Source: JAFGSZ01 sp964492185
GTDB lineage: Bacteria > Bacteroidota > Bacteroidia > Bacteroidales > UBA10428
Length of the DNA: 55,766 nt
Assembly (NCBI GenBank): GCA_964492185.1
Contig: CAZBJH010000006.1
Coordinates: 1 to 55,766 of the forward strand
Direction of reading: 5' to 3'
The notes under the pieces are model-generated. The model saw only the letters and a list, made by a program, of their open reading frames with translations, had not been told where the DNA came from and searched no databases. Positions 7,979 through 19,300 of this stretch are shown here, piece by piece. The position numbers and the translations under genes are program-made. How positions within the stretch are numbered: position 1 is the first letter of the stretch; each line of letters begins with the position of its first letter.

Positions 7979-9688
7979 CTATTTAATTTTTGAATTATTT
8001 TCTATGACTCTGCTGCTGTATGGCAACTTCCACTGATTTTCTTCCCATTGCAGTTCCAACCGGGCCCTCATTGATTCCCTTTTATTTTCGGGAAAATTGA
8101 ACAGTACTTTATCAATCAGGTAAGACGGGTCATTCCTTCTTTTGGATATCCTTACCAGATCATACCACCTTTCTCCCTCGAAAGCCAGTTCCAGGGCTCT
8201 TTCTTCCATAATGGCATCCTCCATTTCAACAATAGAGGCATTGGAAGAGATCGATGCCGGCGGTAATCCGATACGTCCGCGGCTTTCGTTTATAATTTCC
8301 AGTGCTCTGCCTGCCAGTCCCAGCCTGTTTGCTACTTCCGCTCCTTTGAGATAAAGATCGCAGGTTCTTTTAATATGGATATTTCCAAAAGTTCTGTATG
8401 CCTCCCTTCGTTCACCATCAGGCGAAATACCAACATACTTCCAGATAATGGTGTCTGTCATGATTGTATCCCATACTATTTCCATGGTATCCAATATCTT
8501 ACGTTTTGGCAATATTTTGTTATCCACATAATAGGAGTAACCCTCACCCCTGTATTTATCTCCCTGGTTTTTCCAGCCCAGAACAGCTGATCGCGACGGC
8601 TGAACAATGTATTTTCCGCCTTCTTCTTCACGATTGGAGGTAAGCCTGATCATACCATGTTTTTCATTATAAATGCCTCCACCCGAAATATTTTCTGTGT
8701 CGAAAGCAAGAACAAGCCCCTGTTCGTACCATGCTGACCTGTACTGTTCATTATTGTACCGGAACATTACATTAAACCATTCCGGTCCGCCGTCAAAAAT
8801 GTTATGCCTTATATTAAAACTATTGTTCCAGTTTTCCTGGAAGTCCGGATCACCGCTTATACTTGGCTGTGGTTCCAATATTTTAAGCAATACTTCCTGG
8901 GACCAGGCTTCTTCATATTTATCGCGATAGATCAGCACGTCGGTCAGTAAATTAATAGCCGCACATTTATTAACTGTTTCGTGATTCCACATACGGTCGA
9001 CATTGGTGCCCAAACCCCATGCCCAGTTCACAAAGATGTGACTTGCAGCCCAATACAGATCAGCCTCCAACTGGTCCAGTATACTGTCTTCAGCAGCCAG
9101 GGGATATTCTTCCACCTGATCGAGACTGTAGATCGGTTCTAGGATCAGCGGTACATCTCCCCAGTTCAGGACCAGGGAAAAATAGGCCCAGGACCTTAAC
9201 CACAGTACTTCACCGACAATATGATTGTAAGTTTTTAAGTTTAATTTTAGTGTGTCGCCACCTTCCAGGTTTTCATGGTCTTTATCGGGTTTCACCTTTG
9301 GAAGGGAAACAAGGGCATCGTTGCACTGGTTGATAAGTTTGTAATAACCGCTCCAGTCAAGAAATTTATTATCCGGGCTAATACTATAATTAAAAAATTC
9401 CATGTAGTCTTTATTGTTTTTCGCTCCCGGGCCGGCCACGACCAAATCGCCACGTAGCTCTCCCAAAATGAATTTTTCCTCTACCAATTCCTGTAAAGTA
9501 TTGTACAAGCCGGTTTTTATTGTGTATTGATCTAAAGCAACATCATAGACATCTCCTCTTACAATACTGTTTTCAGGCCCCACTTCCAGAAAATCCGAAC
9601 AGCCTGCTGCAAGGATAAAAAAGACAGATCCAATAATCAGTTTATTTGTAATCTTATGCATGTCCATATTTTTTGTTTTCATTGTCAA
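7979..9688 (-). CDS. SusD/RagB-family outer-membrane lipoprotein
   Basis: This is a surface lipoprotein that caps its SusC partner and captures substrate. A lipoprotein signal ends at Cys30 (FILAAGC) and is followed by SDFLEVGPEN, the usual SusD start. TPR-like helices follow, then the C-terminal RagB/SusD signature (EERALELAFEGERWYDLVRI). The length of 569 aa is typical. It follows the SusC gene by 22 bp and belongs to the downstream FAS1-SusC-SusD-CBM6 unit. Starts at 9682, 9667 or 9661 would also give a working signal peptide. The ligand cannot be read from sequence. Confidence 0.92.
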   Translation of the reverse strand: MTMKTKNMDMHKITNKLIIGSVFFILAAGCSDFLEVGPENSIVRGDVYDVALDQYTIKTGLYNTLQELVEEKFILGELRGDLVVAGPGAKNNKDYMEFFNYSISPDNKFLDWSGYYKLINQCNDALVSLPKVKPDKDHENLEGGDTLKLNLKTYNHIVGEVLWLRSWAYFSLVLNWGDVPLILEPIYSLDQVEEYPLAAEDSILDQLEADLYWAASHIFVNWAWGLGTNVDRMWNHETVNKCAAINLLTDVLIYRDKYEEAWSQEVLLKILEPQPSISGDPDFQENWNNSFNIRHNIFDGGPEWFNVMFRYNNEQYRSAWYEQGLVLAFDTENISGGGIYNEKHGMIRLTSNREEEGGKYIVQPSRSAVLGWKNQGDKYRGEGYSYYVDNKILPKRKILDTMEIVWDTIMTDTIIWKYVGISPDGERREAYRTFGNIHIKRTCDLYLKGAEVANRLGLAGRALEIINESRGRIGLPPASISSNASIVEMEDAIMEERALELAFEGERWYDLVRISKRRNDPSYLIDKVLFNFPENKRESMRARLELQWEENQWKLPYSSRVIENNSKIK

Positions 9689-9710
9689 AGTGTATTTTTT
9701 TGTGCTTTTA

Positions 9711-12700
9711 TTACAGATCGATCATAATTCCCGCGTTATAATACCTGGTCAAAGGAATAGAAAAATAATCGACACCTGAGAATAATTCACTGCCCAAATG
9801 ATTGAATTCCGGATCCGACCCCGAATAATTGGTAAAGGTGAACAGATTTTCCGTACTTATAAAAACACGCAGGTTCTTCAAATACAATCTTCCGGCTATA
9901 TTTTGATTAAAATTGTAAGACAGCTTCAAATTTTTGATCCTCATGAATGAACCGTCCTCTATCCAGCGATCGGAAAATCTGTTATTACCGGACGGGTCAT
10001 CATAGGCTAAACGGGGAATTTCTGTCATGTCACCTTCCTGTTGCCATCGTTCGTTCACAGCAGTGCTCTGATTGCTGTAAACGGACATAGACTCCATTAC
10101 ATATCTGAAACCGTTTATCACTTTTCGTCCTACCTGAATATCTGCCAGGGCAGTAAGTTCAAATCCCATGAAGCCTATGCCCCCATGCACACCGCCGTAT
10201 AAATCAGGTGAAGCCTTGCCTAAAAATGTTTTATCGTTTTCATCGATTATACCATCATTATTCAGGTCTTTGAATTTTATATCACCCGCCTGAAACGGCT
10301 CATATGTGTATGGGCCGCCATTTGTCAGAGACGATGCTTCTTCATCAGTTTCAATGATGCCGTCTGTTTCGTATCCATAATAAATACCCGCAGGTTGTCC
10401 TTCAAGTATCAGAGTATAGAAACTGTTGTAGCTTACAAGTTCTTCTTCCGGGAATTTCTTAATTTCATTCTTATTATAGCATATGTCGGCGCCTATATTC
10501 CAGGTGAAGTTTCCCGGCTTTGAATTAATAAACAGGCTCAGGTCAATACCACGGTTACTAATCATGCCCTCATTAACCAAATTGTTCATGCCTGCTTCGA
10601 GTGGAATTTTGCCATATATAAGCATGTTGGTATTTAGCCTGTCATAGATATCAACTGAAAGGTTCACCTGTTGGTTAAGAATGCTCCAGTCGATACCTGC
10701 ATTGATCTCACGGGTAATTTCCGGTTTCATTTTTTCATTGGCAATCTGGCTGTAAACTATTCCTCCAAGATTTTTATAGTTTGCCGGACCGTAAAGCAGT
10801 CGTGAAGTATAGTTCCCAATATTATCGTTACCCGTATATCCAACCCCGGCTCTTAATTTCAGCTCATCAATCCAATCGTTGTCTTTCATGAAATCTTCCC
10901 GGCTGATACGCCACCCCATTCCAATTGCAGGAAAGGCAATTATTCTGTTGTTGAGCCCGAATCTTGATGAAGCATCAACTCTGACAGTAGCGCTGACCAG
11001 GTATTTTTCCTTGTAGGCATAGTCAAGGTTTTCATAGAACGATATCATCCTGAAGTTTTCATTTCCATTCATCAAAGTGTCAAAAATAGCACCCTGATTA
11101 AGATTTGGAAAATCATCGCTCGTGGAGTTGTATGAACGGCTGAACCGTTTTCTATATACATCGTTGATCAGTTCGGTACCTGTGAATGATGAAAGATGAT
11201 GAGCTCCATTCAGTTTTTTGGAGTATTTGATTTCAAGCTTTGAATCCAACAAATTATGGCTGCCGTATGACTGCTCAGAAATTCTTTCCATATCTTCAAA
11301 AGGAACAATACCCTGACTGGGAATGAAAATCCTTTCCTGTTGTGTGAGATTGTCAAGGCTAACTCCGGCATATAATAACAACGATTTACTGATGTTATAT
11401 TCACCATAGATCGTACCCGTAATAGATGTGTTGAAATAATCATTCCTGCTTTTGTTAACCAAAGATACGGGATTACTGATCCCGAATACTCCATAATCTT
11501 CATATACCGGGGTGCTGACACCCTCTTCATCCTGTTTATAAGGCGCGGTGAGCGGAGATTTCCGATAGCTTAACAATAAAGGGTTATATCTTGAATTGCC
11601 CTGCATTTGGTTCAACTGGGTAATTCTGCTGAATGATAATTTGTTTCCTATTTTTAATTTATTGGAAATGATATAGTCCAGACTGAACCTTGCCGTTAAA
11701 CGTTGCATATTGTTGTTAATAATTACCCCTTTCTGGTCTCTGAAACCTACACTGAATGAATAATTTGAAACATCATCACCTCCCCGCAACCTGAAATGAT
11801 AGTTCTGGTAAAAACCTTTCTGTTTGATCAGGTTAACCCAATCAGTATTATTGTTATATTTTTGATACAGTACGGAGCTGGTATCGTTAAAAAGATATTC
11901 TTTAAAAACACCATATACCAGGGCGGAATCATTATATTGCGAATGCGCTAAATTAACCAGGTATTGCCTGTTTTCCGGTCCGTCCTGAACATCCATTGTA
12001 TTATTAAGACTGTTTGTACCGAAATTCATAGAGAAATCTATCTTCGAACTTCCTTTTTCTCCCTTATAGGTATTGATAAGGATAACACCATTAGCACCCC
12101 TCGAACCGTAAATACCTTTGGCGATCGCGTCTTTTAAAACGGTAACGCTTTCAATATCACCGGGATTGATATTGAGTATTTCGCTGTTCAAAGTGCCCCT
12201 GGACGCTATTCCGGGATTTATCCGGTTAATGGCTACACCATCTACAATGTACAGGGGTTGGCTTCCGGCATACAATGAGTTTAATCCACGAATATTTAAG
12301 AATGTTCCTGCTCCGGGAGCCCCGTTATATGCAGTAGCGTTCAGCCCGGTTACTTTTCCCGAAAGCATTCTTTCAAGCGATGCTTCGGAACTTTCTTTTA
12401 ATTCCGCATCAGATACTTGCACATATGAGCGGATAATAAAACGCTTTTGTTTCGCACCCGAGGGCATGTCAACATAGTCCAAAACAGAATGTAAGTTTTC
12501 AGGAACCATTTTCACTTTAAAATCATTTTGCTCTCCCAGGTACATGGAATAATCTTTATAGCCGGGATAACTAAACAACAATGTTGCATTTTCAGAAGGG
12601 ACTTCAATAGAGAATTTCCCATCCTGCCCGGAAGTTTCGACAAGGCCGGCAACCCCTTCCACCCTGATATCAATATCAGACAGCGGTTTGTCGTCCACGA

Positions 12701-12800
12701 GGGAAACAACGGTACCGGTTATGGTTTCCTGGGAAATAGTGTTGTTGATCCAGAGAAACAGGAATAAAAAGCTTGTCAGTATGCTCGAAAATATTTTCAT
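9711..12800 (-). CDS. SusC/RagA-family TonB-dependent transporter
   Basis: This outer-membrane beta-barrel imports a ligand delivered by the adjacent SusD, powered by TonB. It has a signal peptide (residues 1-23), a carboxypeptidase-D regulatory-like domain (about 25-95: ITGTVVSLVDDKPL), and the plug with the SusC signature LKDAIAKGIYGSRGANGVILI at about 225-245. The barrel runs to the end. The length of 1029 aa is normal. The junction from the CPD-like domain to the plug has SYVQVSDAEL rather than a canonical TonB box, which is common. The FAS1 protein gene lies 35 bp upstream and the SusD gene 22 bp downstream. Confidence 0.94.
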   Translation of the reverse strand: MKIFSSILTSFLFLFLWINNTISQETITGTVVSLVDDKPLSDIDIRVEGVAGLVETSGQDGKFSIEVPSENATLLFSYPGYKDYSMYLGEQNDFKVKMVPENLHSVLDYVDMPSGAKQKRFIIRSYVQVSDAELKESSEASLERMLSGKVTGLNATAYNGAPGAGTFLNIRGLNSLYAGSQPLYIVDGVAINRINPGIASRGTLNSEILNINPGDIESVTVLKDAIAKGIYGSRGANGVILINTYKGEKGSSKIDFSMNFGTNSLNNTMDVQDGPENRQYLVNLAHSQYNDSALVYGVFKEYLFNDTSSVLYQKYNNNTDWVNLIKQKGFYQNYHFRLRGGDDVSNYSFSVGFRDQKGVIINNNMQRLTARFSLDYIISNKLKIGNKLSFSRITQLNQMQGNSRYNPLLLSYRKSPLTAPYKQDEEGVSTPVYEDYGVFGISNPVSLVNKSRNDYFNTSITGTIYGEYNISKSLLLYAGVSLDNLTQQERIFIPSQGIVPFEDMERISEQSYGSHNLLDSKLEIKYSKKLNGAHHLSSFTGTELINDVYRKRFSRSYNSTSDDFPNLNQGAIFDTLMNGNENFRMISFYENLDYAYKEKYLVSATVRVDASSRFGLNNRIIAFPAIGMGWRISREDFMKDNDWIDELKLRAGVGYTGNDNIGNYTSRLLYGPANYKNLGGIVYSQIANEKMKPEITREINAGIDWSILNQQVNLSVDIYDRLNTNMLIYGKIPLEAGMNNLVNEGMISNRGIDLSLFINSKPGNFTWNIGADICYNKNEIKKFPEEELVSYNSFYTLILEGQPAGIYYGYETDGIIETDEEASSLTNGGPYTYEPFQAGDIKFKDLNNDGIIDENDKTFLGKASPDLYGGVHGGIGFMGFELTALADIQVGRKVINGFRYVMESMSVYSNQSTAVNERWQQEGDMTEIPRLAYDDPSGNNRFSDRWIEDGSFMRIKNLKLSYNFNQNIAGRLYLKNLRVFISTENLFTFTNYSGSDPEFNHLGSELFSGVDYFSIPLTRYYNAGIMIDL

Positions 12801-12835
12801 TTTATTGATTTATTATCTAATTAAAAACCAATTTA

Positions 12836-14428
12836 TTAATTTACAGGTACCAGTAAAATATTATCGTAAATACCATATTTGTTGTCAACATGTGCAAAGC
12901 GGAAGATATAGTTCCCATATTCTTCAACAGTGATGGTGCCTAATTCAAGATCCTGCCTGTATTGAGGCAGATCACTGCCGCTTTGGGCCATATCAAAACC
13001 GGCTTTAAGAAGTTGTGTTTCCCAGGAAAATTCTTCATTTTCATTTCGAAAATAAACATTAATATTTTCGCTTGAACCTGTTTCGCTCCTGTAAAAGTTG
13101 ATTCTGGCAGTATAACTTCCCGGTACTACATTACGAATAGTAATCTCCATCCAGTCATTATTATCCACAGGTGTAAACTGCAGACCCAATCCAATCTCAT
13201 CCCCCGGTGTTGAATAAAATTGCTGATTTATAAGAAGACTACTGAGAATACCTCTGCCCCCGACTTTAATGTCTTCTGAATATAGGAAACTCATGTCCCT
13301 GGTAGAAACAATTCTTAGCCCTTCTTCACATTCCTTAATGATGGTTGACTGGGTGTAATCTGTATTAATAAATAGTACACCGTCTTTCAGTTGATGTACC
13401 AATCCGTTAATGCATGATACATCAGAGTTAATATCTTCCAGTTTTATACCACTATTTTCGTAACCGGCATTTAAAACGGGAATTGGTTTTCTGATATCTG
13501 CTGAAGGACTTATATGAATAATGCCTGTTTTTTCCATGCTCAGAGTTGTCAGGTTCTCTTGCTTATACATTGAATAGGATGACCTTTGAGCAGGGATCAG
13601 ATGGTACAAAACAAAATCGGCAAGTGCTTCTTCAGCATTGGTTGCCTGGCCGGCATTGGTATTCCATACCTTACTTTTCAGATCTTCAACTGAGTTGATA
13701 CCTTTAGCATTAAAAAGGGCATCAGTTTCTGCAAACACCGTTAGATAAGGTTTAATTATAGCATCGGGAATGTCAGATAAAGGATCGGGATATTTAACAT
13801 TTTGCAGTGTGTCCTGTAAGTTCACGGCATCTATGGCATCAATAAGAATGTTGTATTCACCGGTTGAAACCAGGTAATCATAGATATTGACCGGACGTGG
13901 TTCGATTACATGGTCAATGACATATACTATTCCGTTTGAGGTTTCCGTAATTTTTATAATGCGGGATTTTTTATTGATCACGATATTTCCAAAACCCTCG
14001 CTCAGATCAATGAAATGCCTCAATCCGCTCATAGTTGTGTCAGTTCCACCCAACACACCGGTTGTTTTTGTTTTTACATCGATCAGATTGAACATGACAT
14101 GAAAATCTACAAGTTGATTGATTTCACTGGAGTCCAGTTCGTTTATATTTGACTTACCAATGGAGCTTAAATATGTTGAAAAAGCGGAATCCACGGGTGC
14201 AAATACCGTATAGTTACCGTAGGTGTTTAATAACCCGTCCCTATTGCCCAGCTCAAGTAATTTTGCCATCATGGCTGTATTTTCGTTTTCATTCAGATAG
14301 GCTGTGATCAGCGACAGACTTTCGGAAGTAAACTTTTTTTCATAAAGGTCAGGTTCGTCTTCACATGCCAAAAGCCCAATAAGTATGTAAGCCATAAATT
14401 GCACATATATCCAAAATTGCTTTTTCAT
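12836..14428 (-). CDS. FAS1 (fasciclin) domain lipoprotein, two domains
   Basis: A 530-aa predicted surface lipoprotein with Cys22 in GLLAC. Two FAS1 folds follow. The first is at about 38-185 (YTVFAPVDSAF ... GIVYVIDHVIEP). The second, more divergent, is at about 190-350 (VFAETDALFNAKG ... CINGLVHQLKDG). The last 160 residues are a beta-rich domain resembling a carbohydrate-binding sandwich (GSYTARINFYRS, YIFRFAHVD). FAS1 domains mediate adhesion or ligand binding. Position directly upstream of SusC suggests an extra substrate-binding partner, as often seen in Bacteroidota. It starts the second module after the intergenic repeat B. Confidence 0.88.
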   Translation of the reverse strand: MKKQFWIYVQFMAYILIGLLACEDEPDLYEKKFTSESLSLITAYLNENENTAMMAKLLELGNRDGLLNTYGNYTVFAPVDSAFSTYLSSIGKSNINELDSSEINQLVDFHVMFNLIDVKTKTTGVLGGTDTTMSGLRHFIDLSEGFGNIVINKKSRIIKITETSNGIVYVIDHVIEPRPVNIYDYLVSTGEYNILIDAIDAVNLQDTLQNVKYPDPLSDIPDAIIKPYLTVFAETDALFNAKGINSVEDLKSKVWNTNAGQATNAEEALADFVLYHLIPAQRSSYSMYKQENLTTLSMEKTGIIHISPSADIRKPIPVLNAGYENSGIKLEDINSDVSCINGLVHQLKDGVLFINTDYTQSTIIKECEEGLRIVSTRDMSFLYSEDIKVGGRGILSSLLINQQFYSTPGDEIGLGLQFTPVDNNDWMEITIRNVVPGSYTARINFYRSETGSSENINVYFRNENEEFSWETQLLKAGFDMAQSGSDLPQYRQDLELGTITVEEYGNYIFRFAHVDNKYGIYDNILLVPVN

Positions 14429-14491
14429 TCGTATATATATTTGCTAAGTTATTAGTAATTAATTTGTTATTTCGTTTAATCAAAGTTGGTG

Positions 14492-14744
14492 ATATTTGTT
14501 CACCTATTGTTTATTTTAAATGGTGTTCACGAGCTCTCCCGCTTAGGCGGGATCGGTTGTTACCTCGCGAATTAATAATTTAATAAGGTGCTCGGTGAAC
14601 CCTCATCCCTACATAATAAGTTCTTAGTATATATTCATGTCCTATTATTCACCCCTTTATTCATTTTATTTGTGTTCATGAGCTCGCTTCGCTCGGTTGT
14701 CTTTGTACTATATAAATTAAATTTCTTAAGGATGAGGGTTTCAT
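14492..14744. repeat. Intergenic repeat B, longer relative of repeat A
   Basis: It fills most of the 329-bp gap between the upstream SusD gene and the second FAS1 gene. The backbone matches repeat A, and the 11-bp arms AACCCTCATCC (about 14598-14610) and GGATGAGGGTT (14730-14740) are intact. Two extra segments each carry a gttca-gagctc-cggttgt word; one includes the hairpin CCCGCTTAGGCGGG (14539-14552). The gap holds no reading frame and no clear -7 box on the minus strand. Confidence 0.65.
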
Positions 14745-14757
14745 CAGTTTTGTTTTT

Positions 14758-16314
14758 CTATCTGTTTAAATAATAAGGATTTTGTTTCAGTTTTGAGTTA
14801 AGGTCCATTTCATCTTTATGGATCGGTAAATACCATGATAACGGCTCATAAACTTTCCCTTTCCAGACCGACTGTTCTTTACCAATACTGCGTGCTTCGG
14901 CAAGGCGGTCTCCAATGATCTCATAATTATTCTGTCTTTCGGCAATTCGTACCAGGTCAAACCATCTTTTGCCTTCGGCAGCAAGTTCCCTCGCTCTTTC
15001 GTCGAGTATCAGTTCTTCCAGCTCATCCACATCATTGGTAGTAATGGGATCAAGAATTGTCACACTGGCTCCGTTAGCCCTTTTACGGATGATATCCAAT
15101 GTTTCAATTGCTTCTGATACACGTTGGAGGCGGTTCAGGGCTTCAGCTTTCATAAGAATAATATCTGCCAGGCGGTAAAATATCCAGTTAGCATCCTGGG
15201 CAAACCTGTCCCGCTGGTCACTTTCATCAATACCTGCCCATTTCCAGACAATAGATTTATTAGGATAACCTAATTGCCCATTCTGACCTCTGACATCTTT
15301 GGTTTTGGGATTTTGCGGGTCTTCTCCTTCCCAATATTTATAGGTTTGTGTTGTCCGGTTTAATTGATTGGTAAAGTTGGTAATATCATCTTTCAGGGAG
15401 GAAATAAACCAGGAAGCTATGTCGCTGGTTTCGTTATAAGCATTGTTATATTGCAGTTCAAAAATACTTTCCGTTTCTGAATTACCTTGTGCAAATATGG
15501 AATGCCAGTCTGCCTTGAGTTCCAGTTCGGCTCCCGGGCGATTTATAACTGAATCAGCATACATTAAAGCATTTTCATAATCTCCTTTTATAAGATAGAC
15601 ATCAGTTAACAATGCCCAAACAACGGGCCGGCTGACCCTTCCTTTTCTGTATGCATTTTTCAGGGATTCTGTTTTTATGCTGTTCTCCTCAAAATATTGT
15701 TCATCAAATTCTTTTTTGACTATCTTTTCGGCTGTCTGCAAATCTTTTACAATAGCATCGAGCACTTCATCAGAAGATGTTGGTGTTATATGATAATCTT
15801 GCTGATCATTGTCGGAAGGCGTGGTTATGTATGGGAATTCAATATAAGTCCTTGCCATATAGAAATATAGCAACGCCCGCAGGGTCATACATTCTCCCAA
15901 ATATTCATCCAGTTCCTCAGGGGTAAACGTGTTATCCTTTTCTGCAGCCAACGGGGCAAATTTGATCACTGTGTTAATTTTGTTCACAGCAGAATAGATC
16001 TCGTTCCATTTGACTAACCAATTGTAGCGGTTTATATCAAGGTTAGCAAAGTTTTCCAGGTCGGCACCGCCCTCTGTACTTAAAAGTTCACCCCTGATTT
16101 CTCCCCATACAAAAAATTTCCATATGCATCCCTGTATGGCATCATATGAGCCAATTATAGCTGCTTCCACGTCACCTTTGTTGCTCCAGAATTCTTCCTT
16201 GATTTGTGAATCCTCGGGCGGTGTTTCCAGCATTTTTTCACATGAAACGAAAAATACAAGTAAGCACAATGCTATAATGGATATATGTATACTCTTTTGT
16301 GTTTTGCTGTTCAT
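14758..16314 (-). CDS. SusD/RagB-family outer-membrane lipoprotein
   Basis: A 518-aa SusD homologue with lipobox Cys25 (FFVSC) followed by EKMLETPPEDS. The SusD_N-like helical region follows, and the signature LDERARELAAEGKRWFDLVRI is at about 440-460. It ends with the usual NPYYLNR-type C-terminus. It pairs with the SusC gene that ends 13 bp upstream, and forms the first FAS1-SusC-SusD module. It is clearly divergent from the other SusD in this locus, so the two modules are probably not a recent duplication and may take different ligands. Confidence 0.92.
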   Translation of the reverse strand: MNSKTQKSIHISIIALCLLVFFVSCEKMLETPPEDSQIKEEFWSNKGDVEAAIIGSYDAIQGCIWKFFVWGEIRGELLSTEGGADLENFANLDINRYNWLVKWNEIYSAVNKINTVIKFAPLAAEKDNTFTPEELDEYLGECMTLRALLYFYMARTYIEFPYITTPSDNDQQDYHITPTSSDEVLDAIVKDLQTAEKIVKKEFDEQYFEENSIKTESLKNAYRKGRVSRPVVWALLTDVYLIKGDYENALMYADSVINRPGAELELKADWHSIFAQGNSETESIFELQYNNAYNETSDIASWFISSLKDDITNFTNQLNRTTQTYKYWEGEDPQNPKTKDVRGQNGQLGYPNKSIVWKWAGIDESDQRDRFAQDANWIFYRLADIILMKAEALNRLQRVSEAIETLDIIRKRANGASVTILDPITTNDVDELEELILDERARELAAEGKRWFDLVRIAERQNNYEIIGDRLAEARSIGKEQSVWKGKVYEPLSWYLPIHKDEMDLNSKLKQNPYYLNR

Positions 16315-16327
16315 ATCCTTATTTTAT

Positions 16328-19300
16328 TTAAAATACAATTTTTAAACCGACGGTGAATGATTTTGGCACAGCTGTCTGTCCTCTGTCCAAACCAATTTTC
16401 CCGGGATTATCACTTGAAATGGAAATCTCCGGGTCAGGACCCGTATAATCCGTAAAAGTGAGTATGTTGTATACGTTTAACAGTACACTGGCACTTTTTA
16501 GTTTTAATTTATTTACAAAACCGGTGGGTATATTATAGGTCAGAGACATACTTTTCATCCTTAAATAAGAACCGTCTTCTATAAAACGCGTGCTGCCGTA
16601 ATTGTTATGATTGTTTTCGTTGAAGTTAACACGGGGAATATCCGTTATATCGCCCTGCTTGCGCCATCTTCTCAATACAGATGTAGCCTGATTTCTGTTC
16701 AGGTTCACCCCACCGGGCATCGATTCCAGGTCTTTTCGGGCAATATTGATAATGTCGTTGCCATATTGATATTGGAAAAAGAAATTCAGGATCCATGATT
16801 TGTAGGTAAACCGGCTTCCTATACCGCCAAGGAAGTCGGGGTTGGCATTGCCGATTTTTACAATATCCTCATCGTTAATGATACCGTCATGGTTTATGTC
16901 GCGATAAAAGGCATCGCCCCCCACAAATTCGATACCGTTCCTGTCCTGCATGATCTTGGGATCACCGTCCAGGTCGTAAACGATATTTCCGGCGGCATCC
17001 CTTACTACAGCATCTTCGTCGAAAGGATAGACACCTTCACTAACATAACCATATACCGTACCAATGGCATCGCCCATTTTTGAGATAAAATAATAGCCGT
17101 TATCCTCGTCTACCGTGTTATTCCAATCGGCAGGAATGTACTCTATTTTGTTTTTGACAAAGGAAATATTCATATCGAAATCCCATTTTATCCCGGCATC
17201 GATAAGCCGGATCTCCGATGTGGCCTCTATTCCTTTATTTCTTACATCACCAAAGTTTGACCAGAAATCTCCGTATCCCGATGATGACGGAAGATTCCTT
17301 TTCATCAACAGGTCGTTGGTATATTTGTCAAACACCTCGAAGGTAAGTTTGAACCTGTTGTTGAATAGAGACATATCAATAGCCAGATTATGGGTGGTCG
17401 ATGTTTCCCATTTCAGGGTGTTTAACTGAATATTATCCGGTGTGACGCCTATCTGGTCGAGGTATCCTGCACCGGCGCTGTAAGTCGAGAAATACAGGTA
17501 TTTATCTCTTGGTGCATTACCTACTGATCCGAGGGAATATCTTAGTTTCAGTTCTTCCATAAATTCAAGATTTTCCATAAAAGGCTCGTTGGATAATATC
17601 CAGGCGGCTGCCAGTGTGGGAAAAAGTGCAAACCTGTTTGCAGGACCGAATTTAGAAGACCCTTCATAGTTTAATGTGCCCTGAAAAATATACCTGTCAT
17701 ACATTTTATAATGGAAACTTCCGATAAGGGAACTTCCTTTCTCACTGCCTGACCATGATGTGAGACCATTGATCCTGTTTGTGATGGCAATTTCCGGGTT
17801 TCCCGAATTGGATCCTTCCTGCCGGTGGTTATACTCTTTCCACCAGTTCATTTTACTTATTGCCATGATGGTGAACTCATGGTTGTTGTTAATATTTTTC
17901 TGGTAGGACAGCACATTTTCCTGCACGATATTCTGATTTATGGGATCAATTACCATAAAACTATTGATCATTCCATCATTTAGGTCACGGTTGGTAGCCT
18001 CATAAGGTATTACATAGTCATTATTGTCATTTGTAAAATCAACAGCGATCCGGCTGGTAAAATTCAGGTCCTCAATAATTTCGAAAATAAACTGGAGATT
18101 TGACCTGAAATTATTGCTTCTTTTGTTCAGGGTAACCAGATCAGTCCATGCATAAGGGTTATACATGCCCTTATCATACAGTGTGTTTTCACGATCCGGG
18201 TTCTGGATGTAATAATCATCCAGGACGTTTCCCTCTTCATCTCTTTTATATATAGGCAGGAAAGAAGGATATTGAGCAGCGGTGGAATTTGGATTTTGGA
18301 TCCACATGATTTCACTGGTCACCGTTTTAGACCGCGCATAGCCTGTTGTTGTCTTAAAGGTCAGCCTGTTGGAAATGTTATAGTCCAGGTTAAAACTTGC
18401 TGTCAACCTGTCATAGCTTGTTCCGCGGGTTGTTCCCGTCTGGTTGGTGCTTCCCAGGCTGAAACTGTACCTGGTGGTATTACCGCCGCCTCTTAATGAA
18501 AAATTATTGTCGTAGGTATAGCCATATTGCTGAATGGCATCCAGCCAATCAGTATTATTGTTATATATATAATAATCGTTTCGGGTGGGGTCATCCCTTA
18601 GTTCCATAAATGGTTGTTCATCAGGGTTTTCAACATATTCCCCGCTATTTTGCATACCTTCCAGGATCAATGTTTTCATATCATCACCGCTTAAAAGCGG
18701 AATATTTTCCGGGGCCAGTTGAAGGGAAAATTTGGTGCCTAATGAGATGTCAGTAAGGTTTGCCCGCCCTCTCTTTGTTGTGATCAAAATTACTCCGTTG
18801 GCTCCCCTTGAGCCATAGATTGCTGTGGCCGCGGCATCCTTTAAAACAGTAATATCTTTAATATCCGATGGATTGACATTTGACAATGGACTGTGTGTAC
18901 TGGTAAGGTCCGAAACGTTTGAAACGGATACATTTTGATCATATGGTACATTATCTATTATGATCAACGGGGTACTTGTTCCTGTTAAGGATGAATTACC
19001 TCTTATTTTAATGGTTGCACCCGCGCCGGGATCACCGGAGTTGGAGGTAACCTGCATACCGGTTGCACGGCCCTGTAACATTTCTGCAACCGAAGTAGCT
19101 GAAGATCCTGCAATTTTCTCAAGGTCGACTGTAGTTACCGAGCTGGCAAGATTTTCCTGCTCGATGCTCATATACCCGTTTGAAACCGATTTACTTGCTG
19201 TTACAACTACTTCGTCAAGCGATGTTGATTCCAGTTCAAGGGGAACATTAATTTTAGATTGGGAACCAATGGCAATTTCCTTTGATTTATAACTTATATA

